Below are positions 46,701-57,400 of a stretch of DNA of 64,000 bases, one piece after another; within the stretch, counting starts at the first letter, position 1; each line of letters begins with the position of its first letter. The notes under the pieces are model-generated. The model searched no databases. It had not been told where the DNA came from and saw only the letters and a list, made by a program, of their open reading frames with translations. This DNA comes from Closterium sp. Naga37s-1 (lineage: Eukaryota > Streptophyta > Zygnematophyceae > Desmidiales > Closteriaceae). The position numbers and the translations under genes are program-made. The stretch covers positions 4,259,501 through 4,323,500 of the forward strand of contig CANJKZ010000724.1 in the NCBI GenBank assembly GCA_947471745.1. The letters run 5' to 3'.

Positions 46701-47193
46701 CAGTCGCCAGGCGGATAAACACCGACGAAATTTACCCTTCCGCACAGGGCAGGTTGTACTTCTGGACACCAAGAACCTTCGGCTGCCGCAGCCCGCGAAA
46801 TTACGGCCCCGATACGTGGGACCATTCCGTATCATCCAGATGGTGACACCTGTCACCGCGAAGCTGCTGCTGCCCAACGATTGGAAAATCCATGACGCCT
46901 TCCACGTCAGCCTGTTGCGTCATTACGAACAGCCGCAGTCGCCAGCTGTTGCTCGACCAACCATCGCGCCGACCACTCGCCCCGTGGCAGAGCCAACGCT
47001 GGAACCTTGGAAGATTCTTAACCATCGCGTGGATGTGACTGCCGCCGGCCGCTCGGTGAAATTCCTGCTTCGCTGGAAAGACCGCACGAGCGAGGACGAC
47101 ACGTATGTCGCTGCTGATTCGCTACTGGGACACCCGGTTTTGGACGTTTACCTGGCCCGCCGAGGTGTTTCGGATATCCACCACCTTTCTTAA
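43769..47193 (+). pseudogene. Gypsy Pol region: PR, RT, RNase H, IN, chromodomain
   Basis: The pol region reads in order: protease with [13 protein letters not shown] with [27 protein letters not shown] and YLDDILVYS, RNase H with VVTDASDFAVGAVL, the integrase zinc-binding part HFGTDKTLKLLQRNYYWPDM, the integrase core (DRLTKMAHF, DRDPKFTSNIWQ, SSYHPQTDGQTERTNQ), and a C-terminal chromodomain-like stretch (ILNHRVDV, FLLRWKDRTSEDD). The chromodomain places it with the chromoviruses, which use it to target chromatin. It is a recent fossil with about one break. Confidence 0.85.
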
Positions 47194-47205
47194 AGGGGGG
47201 GGTAG

Positions 47206-47485
47206 TGTAAGGAATTTTCCGGATTCCTTACTGGGTCACACTGTACGCGTACAACCCCGACTTTCGGAAAACCAGGCTCGGCCCGCCGACCTCGCCTTCC
47301 GAGCCACCACCGCGTCGCTTTCGGGTTTTCCAACCCTGAACCTGCACCCAACCATCTCGCGACCCCGCGACCTCGGCCTAGCTAGCCTTGCTATATTGTG
47401 CCTAGGCCTCGTTGTTCATTCAGACGTTGTAATCACTTCCGCATTATTGAGTTCTGCGCACTCTTTCCTTTCACAACTTATAACA
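47206..47485 (+). repeat. Gypsy 3' LTR
   Basis: The LTR starts TGTAAGG after the tract AAAGGGGGGGGTAG and ends CTTATAACA, followed by the target repeat CTCCC. Confidence 0.92.
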
Positions 47486-47490
47486 CTCCC

Positions 47491-48121
47491 GAACCAGTGT
47501 GGTTACCAGGTTTTCACCTGCAAAACGTGAAAGAAGTCGCAGGCAGCGCAGGGAAGGGTCGCTCGGTTCCTGGGCTGAGGTGTGCACACCAAACTGGAAA
47601 TATGTAATTCAGGTCGTTCGAAACTGCCTAGTCTGAGCAGCTAGAGCGACAGCCATAGCATAGAACATCTAGCATTCTACCCCATTCCAGCGCATGGCGG
47701 AAAATTCCTCCTTAGGACGTTAGGACCATGCCTTCATTCTTCCAATCCGTCTCTAAAGCGCCCCGCGGTTCTAGGTCACGTTTCCACTCGACATAGCTAG
47801 CCGGGGCCATGGTTGCACATATGCCCGTCGTCGCCCTGGTTTCACTTCCACACCGCCCACCGCACCAATGTCGCCTATCTTCATAGCCGCGACGTCCTCT
47901 GCGTTTCTCAGCAACATCCGCGGCCTGAAGCATCTGTGCGTCTTCTGCTCTTGCCGTCTCTCTTGCACCATTTGCAATCTCCACTGCAATCTCCACTGCC
48001 CCAGCCCCCCCGTTTCACCGTCTGCAGAACCCCAAGTGTCCCTTGTGTCATGTGTGTGTGCCCCCCCTTCCCACCCACCCCAACTCCGTCCCCGCACCAT
48101 TCTGCCACGGCCGTGTGTCAG
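47491..48121 (+). other. Upstream part of host gene 2, possible degenerate LRR exon
   Basis: No start codon, signal peptide or N-cap is found. A stretch ending at 47,935 (FLSNIRGLKHL before a GTGCGT donor, phase 2) looks like the end of an LRR exon, but a clean acceptor 72 nt upstream is missing. The true 5' end of gene 2 may have been lost or may lie beyond the Gypsy element. Confidence 0.4.
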
Positions 48122-51100
48122 CATGCTGGATTACAACGAGTTCACAGGGGAGATACCCGACTTTCTCAGCGATCTCACCAACCTAGAGGCGCTGTGAGTT
48201 CATACCTCAGGGCGGGTAAAGCCAGATGGTGTGGAGGCAGGGGCAGGGGAGGAGTAGAGAGAGGACAGGGACAGGGACGGAGAAAGGGGAGAGAAGGAAA
48301 CGTGGGGAAAGGGTGGAAAAAGTAGGCGATGGGGTGGGGAGGCGAGATAACTTGCCATGCTCCGTTATTCGCGGCTCACTTGCCACTCGCCCTGTGTGCG
48401 TACAGCGCCCAGTGAGGACCGTTTGCTGGGCTTTAGTCAGGCAACCACATTCCAGTTCCCGCCTCGTGCTGAGAATGTGGAGTGGCTGATGTCCAGACCC
48501 TAGGCTCTGGTTCTGGTATAACCCCACCCACTGGGTGAAAACGAGGGTGTTATTCCTGGCGCAGCAGATGCCCTTGAACACTTACTGTAAGCTCGTAGGC
48601 AAAACAGTGCATCGGCAAATCTTGATTATTTCCAATCCGTCATTTGCCCTTTTCCAACTCCTCGCGTAATCACACTCACCTTCGCCCACTTCGACCTCCT
48701 GCATGCCCCCTCCCTCTTCATCATCTTTCACCTCCCTCCAATTCTCCCCCCTTCAACCACTCTCCCATTCGCCCACTCACCATTCCCTCACCCTCCCACA
48801 CTTGCGCATCCGGCTCCGTAGATATTTGGGGGGCAACAAGCTGAGTGGAACTATCCCGTCATCGCTGGGCCACTGTGCTCGTCTCCATGAGCTGTAAGCA
48901 CCATGAATGCACGCATAAGGGCATGGGTCGTCTCCTTTTCTGGGTTCTTGCATGCCTTAATGCACCCCTTGGCCCCTCACAAGCCCTTCTCTGAGTTCCT
49001 CCACGCCTCCTTGCTTGTGCTCGTATTCCTCATACTCTGCTGCTGACATCCCTCTCTCTGCCTCTCTTCACTATCCACTTCACTCCAAATCCTTTTGGCT
49101 GGGAGTGTGCATATGAATGACCCTACTCGCACTACCTGTATCGCAACAAGAGAACATGCTCTCTTAGTCTCCTACCCCGCCGCACGTCCCCTTAGTTTTC
49201 TCCTCAGCTGCACGACGCTGTCGTCCCCCACACCTATAACCTCCGCACAGGGACGTGAGTCGCAACAGCCTCACGGGAAACATCCCTGAAACCCTTGGCA
49301 ACCTGCGTGAACTGCGCTATTTGTGAGCACCCATGCTCTACTGTACTGGGGGAGGGGAGTGAAGAGGGTTTGGGAGTGATGGTAAGCCAGGCATGCGACA
49401 AAAATGATGGCTTACCTCTCCTGTCTTGCAATCATTTCCGTTGCATCACGTGTCTTGTGATGGTAAGCCAAGAAAGGCGCAGAGTAATGGGGGAATGTTG
49501 TTGCTTTGATGGGCTTGAGGGGGAGGTTGGGTCGTATAGGGAATGCTTGTGTGGCCAGTGTAGGTGATAGAGATGCCAATACCAGAAGAGTGCCCTCCAG
49601 ATAACTCCACTAGATTCTTGTGCCCTCGTCACCTCATTGGAGCAGAGAAGTGACTCACTGTCGTCTCTCAATCGCTTCTGCACACTACATATTTGTGCCC
49701 TTCACAGAAGTTCCCTGTGTTTTGATGTGTTATGCTTGCTGTTCAAAATGGTATTGCAACGTAAAGCAGAGAGAATATTCGACCTCCGCATGCAGGAGCA
49801 TGTCTCAGAACACGTTGAGTGGTCTGCTGCCCTCAGAGCTGTCTTCACTGCAGCACCTGGAGTTATGGTGAGGGTCGTGTCGTGTGATTTTTGAATGTCC
49901 GGTGAGGGTCGTTGGATTGTTGAATGTCCGGTGAGGGTCGTATCTTGAGAAGGTCTTGATCGCACGCACCTATCCGCTGCTTCTAATCCGCTGCTCACAT
50001 GGATTGAAATTCTGGTTCGGGGGTCAATACAAGGCGGTCCTGAAGGTGACATGAGCCACTGGTGATGGTGCCACTGGTGCTGTCTGGCGCATCAATGCTG
50101 ACTGTCATTCACCTGTCATGGCGACCTTTTGTGCTCATTGCTGCAAGGTAGGACCCTCAGAAAGTTATTGACTCAGGGTTCGGTACCTCTCTAGTGTCCA
50201 ATCATTGCCCAACCTGTTCTCTGCCATCGTCTCTTTGTTCAAATGCCAGGGACATGAGCCAAAACCAGCTGGGAGTGGAGGTGCCTGACTGGATTGGCAG
50301 CATGACGACCTTGAAACACATGTGCGTACCACCACCGTTTTTCCTTTGCACACAGTGTGTTGGAGTGCAGTGCAGAGTGGTGGAGTCACGGAGACTGCTA
50401 CTTCGTTTGGTGTGCAAGGGAGAGTGAGGATAGGAGGAATGCAACTGTATGGGCTTGAGAAGCTGGCATGGTGAGGGGGGGGCGTGTTTTGAAAAGTTGC
50501 AGCCTCGGCTCTTCCACCCAAATACCTATCCTCCCCATTCCCCTCCCTGCTTTTGTTTCCAAGTACCTGCTTCCTTTCCTCTACTGCACCACCTTCGCTC
50601 TCATGCTGCGTCCTACTCACTTTGCTCCACCTCACTCTCTTGTTTTCTTTCCTTACCCTGCTCCATACCCACAATCTCTCAGCGCCTTCCAATACAACTT
50701 GCTGTCAGGAGCTATTCCCGACTCATTCGGAGATTTGACTGGCCTGAATTCACTGTAAGAAAGCATATGTTGGGGTATCATAAGCTGCCTAAGAAACGAG
50801 CCTAGTCACTGCAGCAATTGCGAGTCTTGCATGGTCGGCATGACTCTTCCTCAACAAGTTCCAAGTGTCAGCTGCAGAGAAGCAAGAGAAGCACCCTCAA
50901 GCTGCCATGGCCAGGCTGGGCTGACAGTTGGTTGGAAGAACGCTTGTGATCCTTGGAAAAGACAGCACCATGGCACTGGGGCCGTTTCTCACGACAGGCT
51001 TCTTTCCCATCCCATGCCAATGCGAGCCATCTCATGTTACAACGTTGCAGGTTTTTGGATGCAAACTGGCTGTACGGCACCATTCCTGCCTCCCTGGTCA

Positions 51101-51433
51101 ACCTCAACCAACTCAGTAACCTGTGCGCCCAAGCTCGCTCTTGTTTGCTCTCCAATGTTGTGTCTGCTTTTCCTTACTCATAAACAGAGAACGAGTAACC
51201 AGGTTTTAAGACTAGACAGGCTCATAAACAGAGAATGGGTTATTGGAAAATCACGTATGATTCTGTCAGTGTGGTCAAGCCTTCCAAAGAAACATATAAA
51301 GGAGGAGCAGTCCCATCATTACCCATCCCCATCATTAACCCTGATCTGGCAATCCATTCAGAATCTTGTCTAATAACCTCATCGCGGGATCGATCCCTGC
51401 AGCATTCAGCACACTGACTCGCCTCGTGTACCT
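48122..51433 (+). CDS. Host gene 2: eight LRR exons
   Basis: Eight exons of exactly 72 nt, all phase 2 to phase 2: 48,122-48,193; 48,822-48,893; 49,251-49,322; 49,796-49,867; 50,250-50,321; 50,683-50,754; 51,051-51,122; 51,362-51,433. Each encodes one plant-type 24-residue LRR with the xxLSGxIPxxLGxLxxLxxL pattern, for example LGGNKLSGTIPSSLGH and FQYNLLSGAIPDSFGDLT. Splice sites are GT/AG throughout. The array would form a curved ligand-binding solenoid. It is homologous to the LRR exons of gene 1 and leads directly into the EGF and lectin exons. Introns are short (about 240-630 bp) and hold no recognised insertion. The start of the gene is not seen. Confidence 0.88.
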
Positions 51434-51804
51434 GTAAGCACGCCCTATCCATGCACCTCCACAATCTCGTCTCACACAGCACCTTCCTTTGGGACTCGCT
51501 GACTGAATGGCAAGAGGGCGTGCTACTTCCAGGCTCGTGTGCCTGCAATCTTCCTTGTCACACCTGTACGCCGGGCCCATGGAGTGCATTCTTATATGGG
51601 AGCCTCCAATTCCTCTATTTCTCCCTACTCCCGTGCATCCTTCATGTCCTGTTAAAGGAATGGCTTCACCATGCTGCACCGCACACTCCCTCTTCCCCAG
51701 TTGACCTCACCCCCTCTCCACTATACCCTTCCCATCGTGTGTCGCTGATGCTCCCCTCCTGCCCTCCATATCTCGCTCCATGCTGTCTGTGCGCGTTGGC
51801 GCAG

Positions 51805-52169
51805 CATTGTGGACGGCAACCAGCTGGTGGGGCAGCTGCCGTCACTGAAGCGCATGGCAGCGCTCAAGGAAGTGGCTGCACGAGGCAACTTCATCACGTC
51901 TGTAGCAGAGACACCTCCCGCATGCCCCCCATATCGGCTGCTGCTGGAAACAAACTGCTTTGCATTCAACCTCACCATCTGTGGCACCCAGCAAGTCCAG
52001 AGGGAAGCTGGGTGGTGCAAGTGGTTCTGTGGGAACGAGCCCTTGAGCCCACCGTGTGGCGGCCATGGATTCTGCTTCTTGCTGCCTGGGCTTACATCTG
52101 GTCCCACCTGCGCTTGCGATTATGGTTACACGTACACCGGTGAAACTACCGCCACCTGCACCCCGGAAG
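51805..52169 (+). CDS. Host gene 2: last LRR, LRR C-cap and EGF-like module
   Basis: One exon of 365 nt (phase 2 in, phase 1 out). It begins with a final LRR (IVDGNQLVGQLPSLKRMAAL), continues with a cysteine-bearing cap (PPACPPYRLLLETNCFAFN, CGTQQVQ, WCKWFCGNE) and ends with an EGF-like pattern (PPCGGHGFCFLLPG, CACDYGYTYTG, CTPEG). It closes the LRR solenoid and connects it to the lectin domain in the next exon. Phase 1 at the exit matches the phase-1 lectin exon. Confidence 0.78.
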
Positions 52170-52477
52170 GTAAGGCAAGGAGGCTACCCTTTTTTTTCTT
52201 AACAGAGGTGCTTTCTATTTATTCTCTGCTTGTCAACAATTTTGGTCCTGAAAGGCTAATATAACCGCTGTTGCTACTAACCATGTATCGATACGGCCTC
52301 GTGCCGTCACTGCCACCATACGTTTCTCATGCACCATCCCACACTACCCATTGCTTTAGCCTCACGCACCCTGCACCCCTTCAATACCCATGCACCCATA
52401 CGCACCCATGCCACTTCACTTCGCCACAATCGTTCCTACCCATCTCATGTCAACGTGAGCATCCCTCTTATCTTCAG

Positions 52478-53206
52478 GGCCATACATCCCTTCCAGCCTC
52501 ACCTCCTACGAAGACCCGATGAATATTTTTCAGTCGGCCTTCTCTGCTCCCAACGGCTCCATCTTCCTCACCTCAACGCCATCCATTGCACCATGGGGGG
52601 CGGCATTCACACCGCAACCCATCGCCCTCTTCCTCTCCACCAGCAAAAAGCAGCCCTGCGACCAGCCCATTGCCTTTTCTGTCTCGTTCGCGTTTCGAAT
52701 GACACCTGCTGCTCCTACCTCTGGTAGTGCTGCTGCAGGCGCAGGCAGCAGCACAACAGGCGAGGGCCTGGCGTTTGTGGTCACTGCGGCGGCACCCCAG
52801 GGGGCTGCAGCGGGGGTGGGGCTGGGAGGGGTGGGGAAGCGGAGTGTGGCGGTGGAGTTTGACTCGGTGCTGAGTGTGAAGCACAGCGACCCCAACGACA
52901 ACCACGTGGGCGTCAATGTGGGCGGCTCACCTGTGTCCCTCGCCTCTGCCACGGCCCCTCTCATCCTCAACGACGGCCACACCAAGCACGCCTGGATCCA
53001 CTACGACCCCACCAGCGGCGGCACTCTCCGAGTCTTCCTCTCAGCCTCCAGACAGCAACCATCCAAGGCTGTGCTGACGGCGAGAGTGTCTCTGTGCAGC
53101 GCGGTCAAGCCCACCGTAGGTGGTGGCTCCTTCCTCTTCGGATTTTTGGCAGCCTCTGCAAACAACACTCAGAGTCATGACATCCTCTCATGGAAGATTG
53201 TCACTG
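52478..53206 (+). CDS. Host gene 2: L-type (legume-type) lectin domain
   Basis: A single 729-nt exon (243 codons, phase 1 to 1) encodes a whole L-type lectin fold. Early strands contain FQSAFSAPNGSIFLT and a conserved core IAFSVSFAFRM. GEGLAFVV is the hallmark strand of legume lectins. VAVEFDSV holds the metal-binding Glu and Asp, and SDPNDNHVGVNV matches the DPxxxHVGIxVN loop that binds Ca/Mn and sugar. Further strands are HAWIHYDPTSGGTLRVFLS and GSFLFGFLAAS. Family members bind glycans outside the cell, or serve as the ectodomain of plant lectin receptor kinases. No kinase or membrane segment follows; the next exons lead into a papain-like peptidase. Confidence 0.85.
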
Positions 53207-53212
53207 GTGAGT

Positions 53213-53384
53213 GCATCATGAGACATGTGCATCATCAGACATGTGCATCATCAGACAGGTGCATCATCAGACATGTGCATCATCAGACATGTGCATCATC
53301 AGACATGTGCATCATCAGACATGTGCATCATCATCATCAGACATGTGCATCATCAGACATGCATCATAAGACATGTGCATTATC
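53213..53384 (+). repeat. 16-bp minisatellite directly after the lectin exon donor
   Basis: About ten copies of ACATGTGCATCATCAG begin a few bases after the donor GGTGAGTG at 53,207. Confidence 0.85.
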
Positions 53385-53469
53385 ACGGCTATGCATTGGA
53401 AATGTCATGCTGCTGCGTGGTCGTTCCCTGCTCTTTCCTGCACATTCGGTCAAGCTTTGTGCTTCCACG

Positions 53470-53718
53470 TGTGCCCATGTGTGCGTGTATGCATGGGTGG
53501 GTGTGTGCGTGCGTCCGTGCGTGTACGCATGTGTGCGTGCGCGCGCACGCGTGTGTGTGTGTGTGTATGTGTGTGTGTGTGTATGTATGTGTGTGTGTCC
53601 GGGTCCGCGTGTGTGTGTGTGTGTGTGTGTGTGCTCACGTGAGTGTGTGTGTGTGTTTGTGTGTGTGTGTGCGCGTGTTTGTGTGTCTGTGCATGCGTGC
53701 ATGTGTGTGCATGTTCAT
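53470..53718 (+). repeat. TG-rich microsatellite next to a 3' splice site in gene 2
   Basis: About 250 bp of GT, GCGT and GTATGT repeats end a few bases before the acceptor AGTGCAG at 53,726. Confidence 0.85.
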
Positions 53719-53726
53719 AAGTGCAG

Positions 53727-54159
53727 GCAAACTTCCTGTAGCGGACTGGCTGAATGAAGCCCCTGGTAAGCATTACCAGCCAGTGCTTTTCCTCGCATGT
53801 TCACAATCCTTATGTCAATTCATCCATGACTTACGCACGCCTTTGGCCGTACACCCCCCTTAGCAATCTCAAGGGGTTATTCAATCCATGCATGCCTTTG
53901 GCCGTACACTCCCCTTAGCAATCTCCATTCGTCTCTGCAATCCAACACCACAAACCAGGCAAAGCATTCGGCCACGTGGCATCAGCAGAGGAGGGGGCAG
54001 CAGGCAGTGAAGGCGAGAGTGTGCCCTCCTCCTTCCACTATGCCAGCCTCGCCTTTCAATCAGACAGCCCAGTCATGGAGCCTTCTTGGAAACTCCCACC
54101 TTTTGTTTCTTGGATGCTCAACGAGGCAACATGGCCACTGAAGAACCAGCATGGATGCG
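53727..54159 (+). CDS. Host gene 2: linker and N-terminus of the C1A peptidase
   Basis: Two phase-1 exons. 53,727-53,765 (13 codons, KLPVADWLNEAP) is a short linker. 53,959-54,159 (67 codons) has an acidic stretch (SAEEGAAGSEGES) and ends PPFVSWMLNEATWPLKNQ, then HGC. This matches the mature papain start PEYVDWRQKGAVTPVKNQ, then GSC: Trp, the Pro-Val/Leu-Lys-Asn-Gln block and oxyanion-hole Gln19 are kept. The usual inhibitory I29 propeptide (ERFNIN motif) is absent; the lectin domain stands in its place. Confidence 0.78.
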
Positions 54160-54476
54160 GTATGGCATGTACATGAATGGATTGGAGGTTTATGGCATTC
54201 GGGTGTCGGTAGGTGGACTAGAGTCCTCATGATGGGCCATGATAAGACTGATCTTCTAATGGTGATTGCATTGGCTTGTGACAACCATCCAACAGTTGCA
54301 TCAGCCCACGCTGACACTCCCACCGTGTCCCTCCCTGCACACTCCTCCCTGCACACTCCTCCCTGCACACTCCTCCCTTCACGCCCCTCCCTTCACGCCC
54401 CTCCCTACACGCCCCTCCCTGCACGCCCTTCCCTGCCCGCCCCTCTTCGCACGCCCATCCCCTCTCCGGCCTGCAG

Positions 54477-57400
54477 CCGACTCCTCGGCGCACGCGGTGG
54501 TGGCGGCGGTGGAAGCGGCCTACAGCATCGCCAGCAACGGGTCGCAGCCCCCCCGGCTGTCGGTGGAGCAGCTGCGGGTGGCCCTGTCGGCCAACTGCGA
54601 CGACATGCCTCCGCGCGATGTGCTTGTCAGATTTATATGACATAGCTACCGTAGGCTATAGTGGGGTAGCACATATGGGGTACAGTTTTCTAGGGTTTGC
54701 TTTTGTACCCAACTTTCCCTTAGTCAATTCATTCCTCATTATTTCACATGGTATAGAGCGGGTTCCCTCGTGGGAACGCTTCCTAGGGCCCACCAATCGA
54801 ATTTTTTTTTTCCTGCCCGGAGCGCGCTTCGCTCCTGCCCGAGTCGCGCCCCGCGTGCCCTCCCTACCGTCGCGCCCTCTCTAGGCCCCCTACGGCCCCT
54901 TCGCGTCGCCCTTAGCGGCCCCTCTGACGGCCCCTCGTGCCGCCATTACGGCCCCTCGCGCCGCCCTTCCGGCCCCTCGCGCAGCCCTTACGGCCCCCTA
55001 CGGCCCGTAGCCGCCCTTCGCGGCCCCTCGCGTCGCCCTTCACGGCCCGTCGCCGCCCTTCGCGGCCACTCGCGGCCCCTTCACGGCCGGTCGCCGCCCT
55101 CCGCGGCCACTCGCGGCCCCTTCACGGCCGGTCGCCGCCCTCCGCGGCCCCTCGCGCCGCCCTTCACGGCCCGTCGCCGCCCTCTGCGGCCACTCCCGGC
55201 CCCTTCACGGCCGGTCGCCGCCCTCTGCGGCCCCTCGTGCCGCCCTTCACGGCCCGTCCGCCGCCCTTCGTGGCCTCTCTCGGCCCGCCGTCGCCGCCTC
55301 TACAGCAGCAGCAGCTGCAGTCGCTACAGCGACCGCGGCCGCAGTCCCAGCAGCAGCAGCATCCGCCGCCCCTGCAGCAGCACCCGCCGCCACTGCAACC
55401 GCGGCCGCCGCCGTCCCTACAGGAGCGGCCGCCGCCGGCCTTGCAGCAGCAACTGCCGCCGCCGCTGCAGCAGCGGCCGCCGCCGTCCTGTGAGCAACAG
55501 CCGCCGCTGCCCCTGCAGCAGCCGAGCCGCCCGAGCCACCGAACCGCCCGAGCCGCCCGAGCCGCCCGAGCCACCGAACCGCCCGAGCCGCCCGAGCCGC
55601 CCGAGCTGCCCGAGTCGCCCGAGCCGCCGAGCCACCCGAGCCGCCGAGTCGCTGAGCTGCCGACCTGCTGGTGCTGCCGAGCCGCCGAGCCGCCGAGCCG
55701 TCCGAGCCGCCCTGTCCTCTACACTCGGTCCGTCTCGCCTGCCCGGTAAGAGCAGCACCTCTACTACTGCGCTGCCCTTAGCCTACTGCTCGTACTGCTA
55801 GTCTACTGCGGTCATGGCTACCCCCAGTGTCCTCGCTTTTGACGCTGAGGGTCGGGCCATTGACTTTGACGTCTGGGTAGATGACCTGTAGCTTTTCCTA
55901 CAGTGCGATAGGGCAGACGGTCTCTCCCTCTTTGATCTCACTTCTAGTGCCTCCCCTGCCCCCGCTGCTGAAGCTGACGCCACTGTTCGCTCACAGTGGG
56001 CCACACGCGATGCTGCTGCACGTCTTGCTGTGCGTCGCCACTTGCCTACCTCTGAGCGTGCGCACTTTAGCCAGTACAAGAGTGCTCACACCTTGTACGA
56101 CGCTGTAGTTGCGCGCTACTCCTCCCCTGCCACTGCTGCACTGAGCCGCCTCATGCTACCGTACCTCTTCCCTGACCTTGCTGCCTTTCCCACAGTCGCT
56201 GACCTCATTACGCACCTCCGCACTAGTGACACTCGCTACCGCGCTGCGCTTCCTGCTGAGTTCTGCGCCAAGAACCCCCCCCCCCATGTACATCACCCTC
56301 TACTACATAGTCACCCGGCTCCCTGACTCCCTTCGCGTAGTCAGGGACCACTTCCTCTCAGTTTGCCCCACCACTCTCACCGTTGACCTCCTCGAGAAGG
56401 CCCTCCTAGCAGCAGAGAAGAGCATAGTCGCTGTAGGAGCCTCTCGTGGTGACCCTCGCACCCCCGTCTTTGAGGGGTGTTCCCCCTCCCCCCTTTTGCC
56501 TTCCGTTGCCTCTGCTGCTGCGGCCGACCTCGTTGGTTTCGAGTCGGTCGGCGCTGCGTCTGCCCCGAGCGGGAGACGCCGCACCGGCAAGGGCAAGGGG
56601 GGCAAGGGTGCTGGAGGGGCTGGTGGGGGTGGCGGAGGTGGCGGTGGCGGCAGTGGAGGGGGTGGGGGTGGTGGTGGGAGTGGTGGCGGGGGTGGAGGTG
56701 TCGGTGGCGGCAGTGGAGGCGGAGGCGGCGGCGGCGGTGGCGGTGGGAGCGGAGGTGGCGGAGGTGGCGGCGGTGGAGGAGGCGGCGGCGGAGGAGGTGG
56801 AGCTGGTCGGGGTGGCGCTGCACAGAGGGTCGGCTCCGGTGGTGGTCAGCGCCAGCAGCAGCAGCAGCAGCGGCAGCAGCGCACTCGTGACATCCCCCCC
56901 CCCTCAGCAGCTCCGTGAGTAGTACGCTGCACGCCAGCGGGGTGGGGGTACTGGTCCGTGCACCTACGTCCTACGCACCGGCGACCGCGAGGGTGAGCAG
57001 TGCGGGGGTGCGCACTCCACCCAGCGCTGCTTTGGCCGCCTGACGGACGCTTGGTGTCACCAGTTCCCTGAGGCCACTGAGATCCCTCGCTGGGGCGAGC
57101 TGTCTAGGGCGGGTGTAGCTGTCTTTGACCTTGACTTTGATGCTATTCTTGCTGCCATGTATGCTGTGACTATTAGTGATGAGGGTGACTGTTACCGGTG
57201 TTTTCCGCCCGACCCGGGCATTGAGACTGCTGCTCTAGGTGCTCGTGCGTCTGCTCCCTCAGGTGCTGGTGAGTCTGCTCTCTCAGGTACTGCGTCGGCT
57301 TCGGCCTCCCACACCTTCACCCTTGACTCGGGGGCTTCTCGCTCCTTCTTTCGAGACCGCACCACACTCACGCCGCTTGGCCGGCCAGTTGCAGTCTCTC

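Larger units (their letters stand above)
42093..47485 (+). mobile_element. Gypsy chromovirus, young, plus strand
   Basis: This Ty3/Gypsy element of 5,393 bp has LTRs of about 280 bp (42,093-42,371 and 47,206-47,485) and the target repeat CTCCC at 42,088-42,092 and 47,486-47,490. It has a primer site TGGTATCAGAGCC at 42,374-42,386, gag, pol with protease, RT, RNase H and integrase, a C-terminal chromodomain and the purine tract AAAGGGGGGGG. The LTRs differ at only one or two sites, so the insertion is recent. It looks close to whole, with about one break. Confidence 0.92.

Noticed and set aside
54770-55801. Arg/Pro/Ser-rich frame of 343 codons
   Set aside because: It lies in the GC-rich leader of Copia E. 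Its composition follows from the repeats and no domain is visible.
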